A stretch of DNA of 64,000 nucleotides. It comes from LGRD01 sp031382215. Lineage in GTDB: Bacteria > Pseudomonadota > Gammaproteobacteria > Burkholderiales > Burkholderiaceae_C. Under the pieces are notes generated by a model that was given only the letters and a program-made list of their open reading frames with translations, was not told the origin of the DNA and did not search any database. Both the position numbers and the translations under genes were made by a program. Where the stretch lies: contig JANMYQ010000188.1 of NCBI GenBank assembly GCA_031382215.1, positions 1 through 64,000 on the forward strand, given 5' to 3'. Below, piece by piece: positions 7,512 through 16,230 of the stretch; positions within the stretch are counted from its first letter, which is position 1; every line of letters starts with the position of its first letter.

Positions 7512-9527
7512 ATGAACCCGGATGTCACCCCTGCTGCGCGCTCGCCCTTGCTGGGCGAAAGCGCACGCCCGCCGCAACGCGAGGTCCTGGCGCCCGATCA
7601 GCCCGGCGCTGCTGCACCGCAGGGCCCGCAGCCCGCGGCCCCGATCATTGCGCTGCACGGTGTGGGCGAGTTTGCCTATGGCGACGTGATCGGCGAAATT
7701 GCCCGCAATCCCGTCTTTGCGCGCAGCAGCAACTTCCGGCGCGAAACCGTGTTTGCTGGCGAGTACCGCTTTACCGCGCTGCTGGAGGCCGGCAATACCG
7801 AAGGCGTGCAACGAATCCCGCGCATGCTTGAAATCAACTGGTCCGAAGTGCGCCGTGCCATGCCCAACCTGCTCGGGCTGCTGCGCAATTTCGTGACCCT
7901 GCTGATGGCGCTCAACAGGGTTGGCGTACATGGCGCGTATGCGTCCACCAGCCTGTCGGTGCGCCTGAGCACGGGCCTGGCGTCGCTGTGGCTGGTCGAG
8001 GCGGTGCTGGTGTGGGCCTCTCTCGCGCCGGCGCTGTCGGCCCTGCTGTGGCAGTTGGAGCCGGGACAGCGCATGGCCACCGGTGCGCTCGTCGGGTTCG
8101 CCGCGCTGTACGTGGCGACACTGGTGCGCGAAACCAGCGCCCCGATGGCAGTCGGCGGCGCAGCGTTTTCAGTCCTGGCGGTGTGTGCCGGCGCGTGGAC
8201 CTGCTTTGTCGCCCAGGGCGAACTCAGCTTTGCGGCGGCGGCGGCCCAGTTGCACAGTTGGGCCACCCTGGCAGGGTGCACGGCGGTGCTGGTCAGCGCG
8301 GGTGAAATCCTGCTGCGCCAGCGCCCGCAGGGCGATGCCGAAACGCGCTGGATCCACCGCCTCGCGCGCATCGCCTGCCTGTGGTTGCCGCTGGTGATGC
8401 TGGTGGTGCTGCAGCCGCTCACGGTGTCGGCCCTGCTGATCACGATGAACGCCGGCATGCGCACCGCGTGGGGCACGGCGTTCGCGGCCGGCGTGCCGTT
8501 CGACCCGCTCGACGGCCAGCGTGCGGCGAGCTGGATCGCGCTGGCCCTGGCAGGCACCGTGGTGCTCGGGGCACTGCAGTTCAAGCTGGTGCAGCGCCTG
8601 GGCCGCAACCGGGCTGTTCTGCTGGCTTGCGTGTTGGGGCTGGGTTTGCTGCTGTGCGCGCGCTGGCTCGAATCGGACGCATTCTTCGGCTGCGAGCTGT
8701 GCCAGCAATGTGTTCGAACCGACTGGCTCGGCGCCGCCGGTCTGGTGCTGGTGCTCGGTGCAAGCCTGACCCGCGTGCTGTTTGCCCAAGGCGAACTGGC
8801 GCGCGACCGCACCGGCAAACCCTGGTACCCCGCCGGCGCGTTTGCGCGCTTCTGGGCCAGCGTGATGCTGGCCGTGATGCCGGTGGTGTTGACCGTCACC
8901 TTGTTGTGGCTGTTGGCCCGCGCCGTCGAGCATGGTGCAGCGCGTTCGACCACCGACGCGTCGGAGATCTTCCTGCAATCCACCAAGTACGCGCTGCTGC
9001 TGGCGCCGCTGGCCACCAAGCCTTTCGCGCGCTTTCTCGATGCGCTCGGCGACGTGTTCTTCTACCTCGTGCGCCAGCGCAACCTGCACACACGCAAGGA
9101 CACCTTGCCGCGCCTGTGGAAGGCGCTGCGCCTGCTCGATGACGGCACCGACGGCTGCCACTTCGTGGTGTTCGCGCACAGCCAGGGTACGGTCATTGCC
9201 GCCGGTATGTTCTCGCGCATGGCGCGTGTGCTGCTGCGTTCGCGCATGCGCCTGACCCTGGTAACGGTGGGCAGCCCGGTGACCACGCTGTACCGCAACT
9301 TCCTGGGTGCCCGGCTCGGCGCCGAATTCGCGGCGCTGTGCAAGCTGCAGCCGGAGCGTTTTCGCTGGTTCAACCTGTACCGTCCGGCCGACTACATCGG
9401 CGGCGCGGTCGAACTCGACGGGGTGGTCAACCGCGACTTGCTGACCCCCGGCGACCACGTGGGCTACTGGTGCGATCGCGAACTGCTGAAGTGGCTGAAG
9501 GACTTGTCGGAGGGCCGCGCCGCGTAA
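7512..9527 (+). CDS. membrane protein with split alpha/beta-hydrolase domain
   Basis: 671 residues, family not recognised by name. After a Pro-rich start comes IIALHGVGEF near residue 48, the oxyanion strand of a lipase-like fold; then about seven to nine hydrophobic helices (residues ~115-480); then FVVFAHSQGTVIAAG near 553-567, a nucleophile elbow (AHSQG, Ser ~557), followed by VGSP, DYIGGA and DHVGYW, which offer the acid and histidine. The hydrolase fold therefore seems interrupted by the membrane part. The start MNPDVT at 7512 is chosen over an earlier frame opening because upstream sequence is the terminator tail; ribosome site is weak. It may act on lipids or acyl groups at the inner membrane (inference). 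Confidence 0.65.
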   Translation: MNPDVTPAARSPLLGESARPPQREVLAPDQPGAAAPQGPQPAAPIIALHGVGEFAYGDVIGEIARNPVFARSSNFRRETVFAGEYRFTALLEAGNTEGVQRIPRMLEINWSEVRRAMPNLLGLLRNFVTLLMALNRVGVHGAYASTSLSVRLSTGLASLWLVEAVLVWASLAPALSALLWQLEPGQRMATGALVGFAALYVATLVRETSAPMAVGGAAFSVLAVCAGAWTCFVAQGELSFAAAAAQLHSWATLAGCTAVLVSAGEILLRQRPQGDAETRWIHRLARIACLWLPLVMLVVLQPLTVSALLITMNAGMRTAWGTAFAAGVPFDPLDGQRAASWIALALAGTVVLGALQFKLVQRLGRNRAVLLACVLGLGLLLCARWLESDAFFGCELCQQCVRTDWLGAAGLVLVLGASLTRVLFAQGELARDRTGKPWYPAGAFARFWASVMLAVMPVVLTVTLLWLLARAVEHGAARSTTDASEIFLQSTKYALLLAPLATKPFARFLDALGDVFFYLVRQRNLHTRKDTLPRLWKALRLLDDGTDGCHFVVFAHSQGTVIAAGMFSRMARVLLRSRMRLTLVTVGSPVTTLYRNFLGARLGAEFAALCKLQPERFRWFNLYRPADYIGGAVELDGVVNRDLLTPGDHVGYWCDRELLKWLKDLSEGRAA

Positions 9528-9562
9528 GGCAACGCTGAACAAGTCCCACGCGGCGCGAGACG

Positions 9563-10918
9563 TCATGCCATCACGCTCGACAGGTGCTCCGGCACGCTGA
9601 CCTTCCAGCCCAGTTCGTCGGCAATGCGGGTGCGCAGCGCGTCGCTGGCTTGCGGATCGCCGTGCACCACGAACGTGTGGCGCGGCGGCGCCTGAAAGGC
9701 GCGCAGCCATCGCATCAACTCGTCGGCGTCTGCATGGCCCGAGAAGCCTTCGAGGTGGCTGACGCTCGCTTTCACCGCGATGTACTCGCCGAAGATCTTC
9801 ACCTCTTTGGCGCCCTGGATCAACTTGGCGCCGCGCGTGCCGCCGACCTGGAAGCCCGGAAACACGATGTGGTTGCGCGGGTTCGGCGCCATCGCCTTCA
9901 GGTGGTGAAGCACGCGCCCGCCGGTGGCCATGCCGCTGGCCGAGATGATCACGTGCGGGAAGCGCGAGCGGCTGAGTTTTTCCGATTGCGTCGGCGTGGT
10001 GACGATGGTGACACCGTCGCTCAGGCTGTCCGCTTCACGCGGGCCCAGGCGCAGCAGCTTGCGGTGCTTGCGGTACAGCGTGGTGGCGGCGCTGGCCATC
10101 GGGCTGTCCAGAAACAACGGCAGATCGGCCGGGATCTCGCCGGCAGCCTTCAGCCGCTGCAGGCACAACATCAGCGCCTGCGCGCGGCCGACCGCGAACG
10201 ACGGCAGCAGCACCGAACCACCGTTGCGCACCGTCGCGCGAATGATGCCGCCCAGCCGTTGCTGCGAGTCTTCTTGCGGGTGCAACCGGTCGCCGTAGGT
10301 CGACTCGACCAGCAGCACATCGGCGTGCGCGATGGGCTGCGGCGGGGGCATCATCCAGTCGCTGTCGCGCCCCACGTCGCCCGAGAAGACGAGCGTCTCG
10401 TCACCCGAGTGCAAGCTCACTGCATTCGCACCGAGCAGATGGCCCACCGGCGTGAGCGCCACCCGCACGTTGCCGATGCGCAACTCGCGCCCGGCCGGCA
10501 GCACGCTCATGCGCGCGATCGCGCGTTTCGCATCGGCCGAGGTGTACAGCGGCAACGCCGGCGCATGGCGCGAGAAGCCGCGCCGGTTGGCCCGGCGGGC
10601 GTCTTCTTCCTGCAGGTGCGCGCTGTCCAGCAGCAAGACCTCGGCCAGATCGCGCGTGGCCGCGGAACAATGCACCGCGCCTTTGAAGCCTTGTTTCACC
10701 AGCGCCGGCAGCCAGCCGCAGTGGTCCAGGTGGGCATGGCTCAGCACGACGGCGTCGATCTCTTTCGGCACCACCGGGAACGGCGCCCAGTTGCGTTCGC
10801 GCAGGGTCTTGAAACCCTGGAACATGCCGCAGTCCAGCAGGATGCGCTGGTCGCCGATGGCCACCAGGTGGCGCGATCCGGTCACGGCGTCGGCCGCTCC
10901 GAGGAAGCTGACTTTCAT
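9563..10918 (-). CDS. MBL-fold beta-CASP RNase-like protein (CPSF/YSH1 type)
   Basis: 451 residues. The metallo-beta-lactamase domain carries HAHLDHCG (H61, H63, D65, H66) and later metal ligands in TPVGHLLGA and FSGDVGRD; the inserted beta-CASP domain has PSFAVGRAQ; the end has the RNA-specificity motif region SGHADADELMRWL with HGDP. Members are RNA endo/exonucleases such as CPSF-73 and RNase J relatives. ATG at 10916-10918 gives the family start MKVSFLGAA; a further 39 codons upstream are open but unrelated. An FNR/Anr-like site is about 90 bases upstream, in line with the frequent location of this family in anaerobic regulons of Pseudomonas and relatives (recalled, not checked). Confidence 0.9.
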   Translation of the reverse strand: MKVSFLGAADAVTGSRHLVAIGDQRILLDCGMFQGFKTLRERNWAPFPVVPKEIDAVVLSHAHLDHCGWLPALVKQGFKGAVHCSAATRDLAEVLLLDSAHLQEEDARRANRRGFSRHAPALPLYTSADAKRAIARMSVLPAGRELRIGNVRVALTPVGHLLGANAVSLHSGDETLVFSGDVGRDSDWMMPPPQPIAHADVLLVESTYGDRLHPQEDSQQRLGGIIRATVRNGGSVLLPSFAVGRAQALMLCLQRLKAAGEIPADLPLFLDSPMASAATTLYRKHRKLLRLGPREADSLSDGVTIVTTPTQSEKLSRSRFPHVIISASGMATGGRVLHHLKAMAPNPRNHIVFPGFQVGGTRGAKLIQGAKEVKIFGEYIAVKASVSHLEGFSGHADADELMRWLRAFQAPPRHTFVVHGDPQASDALRTRIADELGWKVSVPEHLSSVMA

Positions 10919-11003
10919 GACAGGGCTCGCCGGGTTCGTCGACACACCGGCGGTGATGCTAGCCCGCGCGCACTGCCAGACCACAGCGCGGCCTCTCGAC
11001 AAT

Positions 11004-11017
11004 CTGATACAGATCAA
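11004..11017 (-). promoter_or_regulatory. FNR/Anr-like box
   Basis: Read on the minus strand it is TTGATCTGTATCAG, matching TTGAT-N4-ATCAA at nine of ten positions. It lies 86-99 bases before the RNase-like gene (minus) and 127 before the DUF3047 gene (plus). If placed at -41.5, the minus-strand transcript would start near 10969. Activity is inferred from the match alone. Confidence 0.5.
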
Positions 11018-11143
11018 GGAGCTGAAGGAACTCAATTGGCCTCGATCGCGTGTCTACTTCCGTGCTTGATCGCAGCGTGTTCGCTTCAGACTTCGCTTGC
11101 TGCTCCACCGCGCCGACGCTGCGCCTCTGCCCGCAAGACCACC

Positions 11144-12013
11144 ATGTTCAAAAAATCCTCCGAGAGCACGTTTCCGTCGTCGTCGTTGTCGTCGTCCGGC
11201 CGGATCGACGTGCGCCGTCGTCGTTTCGTCAGCGCGATCCCCGGCATGGGCTTGACCCTGGCCGGCGCAAGCCTGCTGTCGGCTTGCGCCTCCGGGCCTT
11301 CGCTGCTGGCCGATATCGGGCACCCTGCCGTCGGACACCCCGCCGTCGTGCCGTTTTCGCGACTGCCGGCCGATGGTGCGGTTCCATCGGGGTGGGCGCC
11401 TTACATCATCCGGCGTGACCTTCCCAAGACCTTTTACGGCGTCGAACAGATGGACGGCCGCACGGTGCTGCATGCCAATGCCGACTGCGCACGTTCCGGC
11501 TTGTATTGCCCGGTGGACATCGACCCGCTGGCCACGCCGTGGCTGCGCTGGCAGTGGCGCGTCGATGCGCTTCATGAAGATGCCACCGTGGACGACGACG
11601 ATGCCGAAGACACGCCCGTGCGCGTGATCGTCGCGTTTGCCGGGGACGTGTCGCGCCTGCCGCTGCGCGACCGGCTGTTCTACGAGCAGGTGGAACTCTT
11701 CACCGGCAACAAGCTGCCTTTTGCCACCCTCACCTACGTGTGGGACGGGCAATTGCCGGTCGGCCGTGTGGTGCCCTATGCGCGTTCTCCGCGCATCCAG
11801 TACCAGGTGATCGAAAGCGGCCCGGCGCGGCTCGGCCAGTGGCTCAACTACGAGCGCAACGTCGTGGAAGACTTCACCAAGGTGTTCGGCCATGCGCCGC
11901 CGGGACACATCTCCAGCGTTGGCGTGCTGACCGACAGCGACGACCTGAAGAACCAGGTCGAAGCCTGGTATGGCGACATCGGTTTGTTCGCCGGCCCGCT
12001 GTCTGGAGCTTGA
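11144..12013 (+). CDS. DUF3047 lipoprotein
   Basis: 289 residues. The N-terminus has a Ser-rich lead, RRRRFVSAIPGMGLTLAGA and a LLSAC lipobox near residue 46, so export through Tat or Sec and lipidation are both possible. The rest matches DUF3047: LPKTFYGVEQMDGRTVLHA, LRWQWRVD, the acidic DDDDAED stretch, VRVIVAFAGD and the ending SVGVLTDSDDLKNQVEAWYGDI. Function of the family is unknown; it lies in the outer or inner membrane. Single gene, divergent from the RNase-like gene. Confidence 0.85.
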   Translation: MFKKSSESTFPSSSLSSSGRIDVRRRRFVSAIPGMGLTLAGASLLSACASGPSLLADIGHPAVGHPAVVPFSRLPADGAVPSGWAPYIIRRDLPKTFYGVEQMDGRTVLHANADCARSGLYCPVDIDPLATPWLRWQWRVDALHEDATVDDDDAEDTPVRVIVAFAGDVSRLPLRDRLFYEQVELFTGNKLPFATLTYVWDGQLPVGRVVPYARSPRIQYQVIESGPARLGQWLNYERNVVEDFTKVFGHAPPGHISSVGVLTDSDDLKNQVEAWYGDIGLFAGPLSGA

Positions 12014-12038
12014 GCGTGAGCTTGAGCCTGACGGCGGC

Positions 12039-12281
12039 TCAGCGCCGCGCCTCGCGCGCCTGTTCGCGCCGCATGAAAAGGTAGAGCCCTTCGACCTTTT
12101 CGCGCGCCCACGGCGTCTTGCGCAGGAATTTCAAGCTGGAAGCCACGCTCGGGTCGCTGACAAAACAGCGGATCGCGATGCGTTGGCCCAGTTCCGGCCA
12201 TCCGAAGTGCGCCACCAACTCGGTCAGCATGGCTTCGAGCGTGATGCCGTGCAGCGGGTTGCGCGCCTGCGGTTCGTTCAT
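12039..12281 (-). CDS. VF530 family DNA-binding protein (DUF2132)
   Basis: 80 residues covering the whole family: NPLHGITLEAMLTELV, then GWPELGQRI, CFVSDPSVASSLKFLRKT and PWAREKVEGLYL. The family is named after a Vibrio fischeri protein of known small helical fold described as double-stranded DNA binding; its cellular role is not known. The ATG overlaps the stop of the upstream GMC oxidoreductase gene by four bases, so the two are co-transcribed and coupled. Confidence 0.92.
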   Translation of the reverse strand: MNEPQARNPLHGITLEAMLTELVAHFGWPELGQRIAIRCFVSDPSVASSLKFLRKTPWAREKVEGLYLFMRREQAREARR

Positions 12282-13870
12282 TGCGCTGCGGCCTTGATCA
12301 TGTCGGCCGCCTTCTCCGCAATCATGATCGTCGGCGCGTTGGTGTTGCCGCCGACGATGCGCGGCATGATCGACGCATCGACCACGCGCAGGTTCTGCAC
12401 GCCGTGCACTTTCAGCTGCGCGTCGACCACGTCGACGCTACCCGGCCCCATGCGGCACGTGCCCACCGGGTGGTAGATCGTGTCGGCACGCTCGCGGATG
12501 AACTGCTCGATCTGCGCGTCGGTCTGCGCGCCGGCCGAGGCCGGCAGTTCGGTGCCGCGGTAGCCGGCCAGGGCTGGCTGCTGCAGCAGGCGGCGCATCT
12601 GCTTGAATCCGCGCACCAGGCGCTCCATGTCGTCGCGCTCGGCCAGGAAGTTGGGGTCGATCAGCGGCGCGGCAGCCGGGTCGGCGCTGGCCAGCTCGAC
12701 CTTGCCCCGGCTCAGCGGGCGCAGCAGGCACACGTGGCAGGAGTAGCCGTGGCCGAACACGGTCTTTCGGCCGTGGTCGATCAGCTTGCCGATGACAAAG
12801 TGCAGTTGCAGGTCGGGCAGCGCTTCTTCGGGCCCGCTCTTGATGAAGCCGCCGGCCTCGGCAAAGTTGGTGGTGAGCATGCCGGCGCGCTGTCTGCGCC
12901 ATTCGAAGATGCCTTTGACGGCGTTCCACGCACCGGCAAGGGACAGGCCGAACAGATCGGTCAGGTGGGGCGCGTTGACGACCTGCACCACGTCCAAATG
13001 GTCGTGCAGGTGACGGCCGACGCCGGGCAGGTCGTGAACGGTGGCTATGCCGTGGCGTTGCAACTGCGCGCCGGGGCCGATACCCGACAGCATCAGCAAC
13101 TGCGGTGACTGCAGTGCGCCGGCGCTGAGCAGCACCTCGCGACGCGCTTCGATGCGCTGCGTTTCGTTGCCGACGCGGAACTCGACGCCGACCGCGCGCT
13201 GGCCTTCCATCACGATGCGCGTGGTGTGCGCACCGGTGATCACTTGCAGGTTCGGCCGGTTCAGGTTCGGCGTCAGGTAGGCCTTGGCGGCGCTGAAACG
13301 CTCGCCCGCCCTGTGTGTCACCTGGTAAAGGCCCACGCCTTCCTGCTGCGGCCCGTTGAAGTCGCGGTTCTCGGTGTAGCCGGCCTGCACGCCGGCCTGA
13401 ACGAAGATCGGCCCGAAGCGGTTCGGGCTGCGCAGGTCCATCACGTTCAATGGCCCGCCGGTGGCGTGAAACGCATCGGCACCGCGCTCGTTGTGTTCGG
13501 CGCGCTTGAAGTACGGCAGCACATCGTCGAACGCCCAGCCGGGGTTGCCCTGCGCGGCCCAGTGGTCGTAGTCGGCGCGGTGGCCGCGGGCGTAGATCAT
13601 CGCGTTGATCGAGCTCGAACCGCCCAGCACCTTGCCGCGCGGCTGGTAGCCGCGGCGGCCGTTCAGGCCGGGTTGCCGCACGGTTTCGAAAGCCCAGTTG
13701 GCCTGGCCGGTCTGGGCCATCAGCGCCAGGCCGGCGGGGCAATGGATCAGCACGCTGCGATCGGGCGGGCCGGCTTCGAGCAAGCAGACGCGCACGTCCT
13801 TGTCTTCGCTCAGGCGTGCAGCGAGCACGCAGCCGGCCGAGCCGGCGCCGACGATGATGTAGTCGAACAT
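12278..13870 (-). CDS. GMC-family FAD oxidoreductase (choline/alcohol dehydrogenase type)
   Basis: 530 residues. FAD-binding GAGSAGCVLAARL at residues 8-20, GMC signature 1 in RGKVLGGSSSINAMIYARG, signature 2 in GALQSPQLLMLSGIGP, and the catalytic His in TIYHPVGTCRMG near 465; second active-site Asn in GNTNAPTIMIAEKAAD. Relatives include BetA choline dehydrogenase and the alkane-pathway alcohol dehydrogenase AlkJ; the AGLALMAQTGQANW region is closer to the AlkJ-like branch, so an aliphatic alcohol is a reasonable substrate (inference). Followed by a VF530 gene in the same unit. Confidence 0.9.
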   Translation of the reverse strand: MFDYIIVGAGSAGCVLAARLSEDKDVRVCLLEAGPPDRSVLIHCPAGLALMAQTGQANWAFETVRQPGLNGRRGYQPRGKVLGGSSSINAMIYARGHRADYDHWAAQGNPGWAFDDVLPYFKRAEHNERGADAFHATGGPLNVMDLRSPNRFGPIFVQAGVQAGYTENRDFNGPQQEGVGLYQVTHRAGERFSAAKAYLTPNLNRPNLQVITGAHTTRIVMEGQRAVGVEFRVGNETQRIEARREVLLSAGALQSPQLLMLSGIGPGAQLQRHGIATVHDLPGVGRHLHDHLDVVQVVNAPHLTDLFGLSLAGAWNAVKGIFEWRRQRAGMLTTNFAEAGGFIKSGPEEALPDLQLHFVIGKLIDHGRKTVFGHGYSCHVCLLRPLSRGKVELASADPAAAPLIDPNFLAERDDMERLVRGFKQMRRLLQQPALAGYRGTELPASAGAQTDAQIEQFIRERADTIYHPVGTCRMGPGSVDVVDAQLKVHGVQNLRVVDASIMPRIVGGNTNAPTIMIAEKAADMIKAAAQ

Positions 13871-14003
13871 GGGGTGTGATGCGCCTCCCGAAGCGGCGCG
13901 GTCTGATGGCGTCGCGGCATGTTAGCGGGGCGCCGGGGCGCAGATTAGAGGGCCCGGTCGACTGAGCGGCTGCGGCCGCCGGGGGCCCACGCAAGCAGTG
14001 CTG

Positions 14004-15215
14004 CTAGCGCCCGACCGCCTTGCGCGAACCGTCTTCGAACACATCGTCGTCGCGCGTCACGCCGCCCGCCTCGTCGAATTCGCGTTCACGGTTGATCCGG
14101 CCGCGCGCGTCGTGGTGGCGTTCACGTCGCAGCCGGCCCGTGTCGTCGAATTGCTTGTGGATGCCGCTGGCCTGGGTCTCGTAGCGGCCCTTCAGAAGCC
14201 ACATTCCTTCAAACGCAACCCGGCCGTTGTCTTGGTACCGGGTTTCGCGCCGGGCTGGCTGGCTGTCCACGCTCAGATACTCCAGCTTGTCCTTGGGCTG
14301 GCCGTTCAGGTACCAGGTCTGTTCGAGCTGCAGATCGGCGCTGCGATCGGCAGGTCGCCAGCGACGCTCGCGCACCAGCTTGCCGCTTTCGTGGAACTCC
14401 TGTTCCAGGGTCGTGACGCGGCGGGTTCGAGTGCCGTCGGCCAATGCGACCCATTGCAACTCGCGGCGTTTGACCCCGTCGGCCGAAAAGCTGCGCTCGC
14501 TGCCGCCCGCCGGGCCGGTTTCCTGCTGCTCGCGCACCTGGCCGTTTTCCCACAGCGTTTCGCGCTTGCGTCGCTCGCCGCGTTCGTGAGTCAGCCGCGA
14601 GCGCACGCTGCCGTCGTCGGCGTGCAAGGTCACCGTGGTGGGTTTGTCGTTCTGGTGGCCACACAGGCCGGCGTCGTCAGCGGCGGGCGCCAGCAACGGC
14701 CGCGGCGCGCATTGCAACTCGCTGAGCTGGCCCTGCGCCGTGAAAGCCGCCTGCGCCAGTTCTCGGCCATCGTCGTCGTGGAAGCTCACGCGCTTGAGCC
14801 GGCCATTGACGTGCCAGGTGCGCGCCAGCCCCACGGCGGTTCCGTTGCGCAGGGTCTGTTCGAGCACCAGCGGGTTGGGGCTGGCTGCCGTGGCGGCGAA
14901 TTCGCGCGAGAGGCCGTCGCGATTGCCGCGTTCATTGACCTGGTACTCGCGCTGCAGGATGCCTTCACGGTAGTACCGGACAACGCCCATGAACACGCCA
15001 TTGCGCAGCTCCTGCTCGCGCAGCAGCCGGCCGTCGTCTGCGTCGCGGCAACGCATCAGCCCGGTCTTGCCGGCGGTGGTGTTCCCGTTGGAGGGGTTGA
15101 CGGACTGGCCGTCGATCTCGCACACCTGAACGGCGTGAACGTGCGAGGCAAACGCGAAGCAGAGAAGGGCGCGGACGGTGTGAGCTGCTCGTGGCCACAG
15201 TTGCATGAGCGGCAT
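14004..15215 (-). CDS. secreted YwqK/MORN-variant repeat protein
   Basis: 403 residues from MPLMQLWPRA with a signal peptide ending near SHVHA. The chain is a run of about 20-25-residue beta-rich repeats of the type xxYxxGxLxxExxY: YYREGILQREYQVNERG, WHVNGRLKRVSFHDD, FHESGKLVRERRW, WYLNGQPKDKLEY, FDDTGRLRRERHH. This is the antitoxin YwqK/MORN_2 repeat. Such proteins often act as scaffolds in the envelope. An ATG at 15206 three codons later is an alternative. It is the last gene of a minus-strand set of small membrane proteins; the next upstream stop is 14 bases away. Confidence 0.75.
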   Translation of the reverse strand: MPLMQLWPRAAHTVRALLCFAFASHVHAVQVCEIDGQSVNPSNGNTTAGKTGLMRCRDADDGRLLREQELRNGVFMGVVRYYREGILQREYQVNERGNRDGLSREFAATAASPNPLVLEQTLRNGTAVGLARTWHVNGRLKRVSFHDDDGRELAQAAFTAQGQLSELQCAPRPLLAPAADDAGLCGHQNDKPTTVTLHADDGSVRSRLTHERGERRKRETLWENGQVREQQETGPAGGSERSFSADGVKRRELQWVALADGTRTRRVTTLEQEFHESGKLVRERRWRPADRSADLQLEQTWYLNGQPKDKLEYLSVDSQPARRETRYQDNGRVAFEGMWLLKGRYETQASGIHKQFDDTGRLRRERHHDARGRINREREFDEAGGVTRDDDVFEDGSRKAVGR

Positions 15216-15228
15216 TGTCGCCGGAGGG

Positions 15229-15423
15229 CTACATGCGCCCCGCCTGCGTGTCGCGCTCCCACTGAGCCGACTCAGTTGGCGACGTCGGTTCGGAGTCGGC
15301 GCCATGGCTGGGTCCGAGCGGCTTGCCGGTCTTGCGCGCGCGCACCAGCATGTAGGCGCAAGCGGCGCTCCAACCCACGGCCAGAAACACATAGGGCCAA
15401 AGAGGTTCGGAATCTGAAAACAC
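15229..15423 (-). CDS. small single-pass membrane protein
   Basis: 64 residues from a GTG start with AAGGAG eight bases upstream, a strong reason to accept it. One membrane helix (LWPYVFLAVGWSAACAYMLV, residues 8-27), a short basic RARKTGK stop-transfer and a polar tail. Family not recognised. Lies 45 bases after the TM/coiled-coil gene and just before the YwqK-like gene. Confidence 0.65.
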   Translation of the reverse strand: MFSDSEPLWPYVFLAVGWSAACAYMLVRARKTGKPLGPSHGADSEPTSPTESAQWERDTQAGRM

Positions 15424-15467
15424 TTATCTACTCCTTCGAAACTGATCCGATTCGACGCGCTGGGCGC

Positions 15468-15782
15468 TCAGAGCGCCCGCAGCAAGCGGCGAAAAAACGC
15501 CGGATCCTCGTTCTCTTCCACATGCAGGGCCGAAACAGCGTGGCGGGCGTCGAGTGCCGCCTGCAGCGCGCCGGCGCGGGCCTGCTCTTGTTGCAGTTCG
15601 GCACGCAGGCCGTGAAGCGTTCTGTCTTTCACGTCGAGTTGGTCGCACAGCGCTGCAATGCGGTTTGCAGCGGCGCGTTCGACCTGCCAGCCCCACAGGT
15701 GCCGAGCCAAGGCACCGAACAGTACGCAGGCCAGACTCAGCGCGCCCAGCGTGAACCATGAAATTTCAGCAATCACCGGCAT
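15468..15782 (-). CDS. short TM plus coiled-coil protein
   Basis: 104 residues: an N-terminal membrane helix (residues 7-27, WFTLGALSLACVLFGALARHLW) followed by a heptad-rich helix (about 35-80, AAANRIAALCDQLDVKDRT through QEQARAGALQAALDA) and a tail ending FFRRLLRAL. AAAGGAA precedes the ATG. The ATG overlaps the stop of a 57-residue membrane peptide as TGATG. The same arrangement is seen at 24.1 kb. No named family recognised. Confidence 0.7.
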   Translation of the reverse strand: MPVIAEISWFTLGALSLACVLFGALARHLWGWQVERAAANRIAALCDQLDVKDRTLHGLRAELQQEQARAGALQAALDARHAVSALHVEENEDPAFFRRLLRAL

Positions 15783-15955
15783 CAGGCAGTTCCTTTCAAT
15801 GTCGGCACATCGATCCCGTTACGGGCCGGAGTGCGATCCATGTTGTCTGCTCCGTGCATCACTCCCGAGCGGGAGGAACCCGGTTGGCCGCTGCAGGTCC
15901 AGGCAATCACTGCCAAGCCCAGCAGCCACGCCACCAAGATCACCCGCTTCTTCAT
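15782..15955 (-). CDS. 57-residue membrane peptide coupled to the next gene
   Basis: Starts ATG at 15955 (AGGGAG upstream) and reads MKKRVILVAWLLGLAVIAWTC, a single hydrophobic helix ending in Cys that could be a lipobox-like or plain membrane anchor, then a polar tail of about 35 residues. Its TGA overlaps the ATG of the coiled-coil gene (TGATG). The N-terminus resembles the 66-residue peptide at 24.1 kb (shared WLLGL and Cys after the helix). Confidence 0.6.
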   Translation of the reverse strand: MKKRVILVAWLLGLAVIAWTCSGQPGSSRSGVMHGADNMDRTPARNGIDVPTLKGTA

Positions 15956-16230
15956 GTGCCGTCGCTCCCTGGCGGTTGGTTCCGCCCTTGTAGGAGCATT
16001 GTCAAGGGGCCTTTTTGCGGCTTCCAGGGCATGCGCAATGGCAGCGCAGCACCCTGCATGAAATCGCTGCGATCCGTAGCGTGGGGGCCGCCTGAATGTG
16101 ACATTTGTCGCCCCGGTTCTCGGCCGAGAGGGGGCCCGGTGATTGCCTGCGATGGCGGCCGGGGAGCCAGCGCGACGCCGAACTGGTGGCGTTTGTGCGG
16201 CCGAGGCCCGCAGCGGGCGAAACGCTGCCG

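Noticed and set aside
9584..11143. long plus-strand frame leading into the DUF3047 gene
   Set aside because: It is antisense to the RNase-like gene; only the part from 11144 has a signal peptide and DUF3047 motifs.
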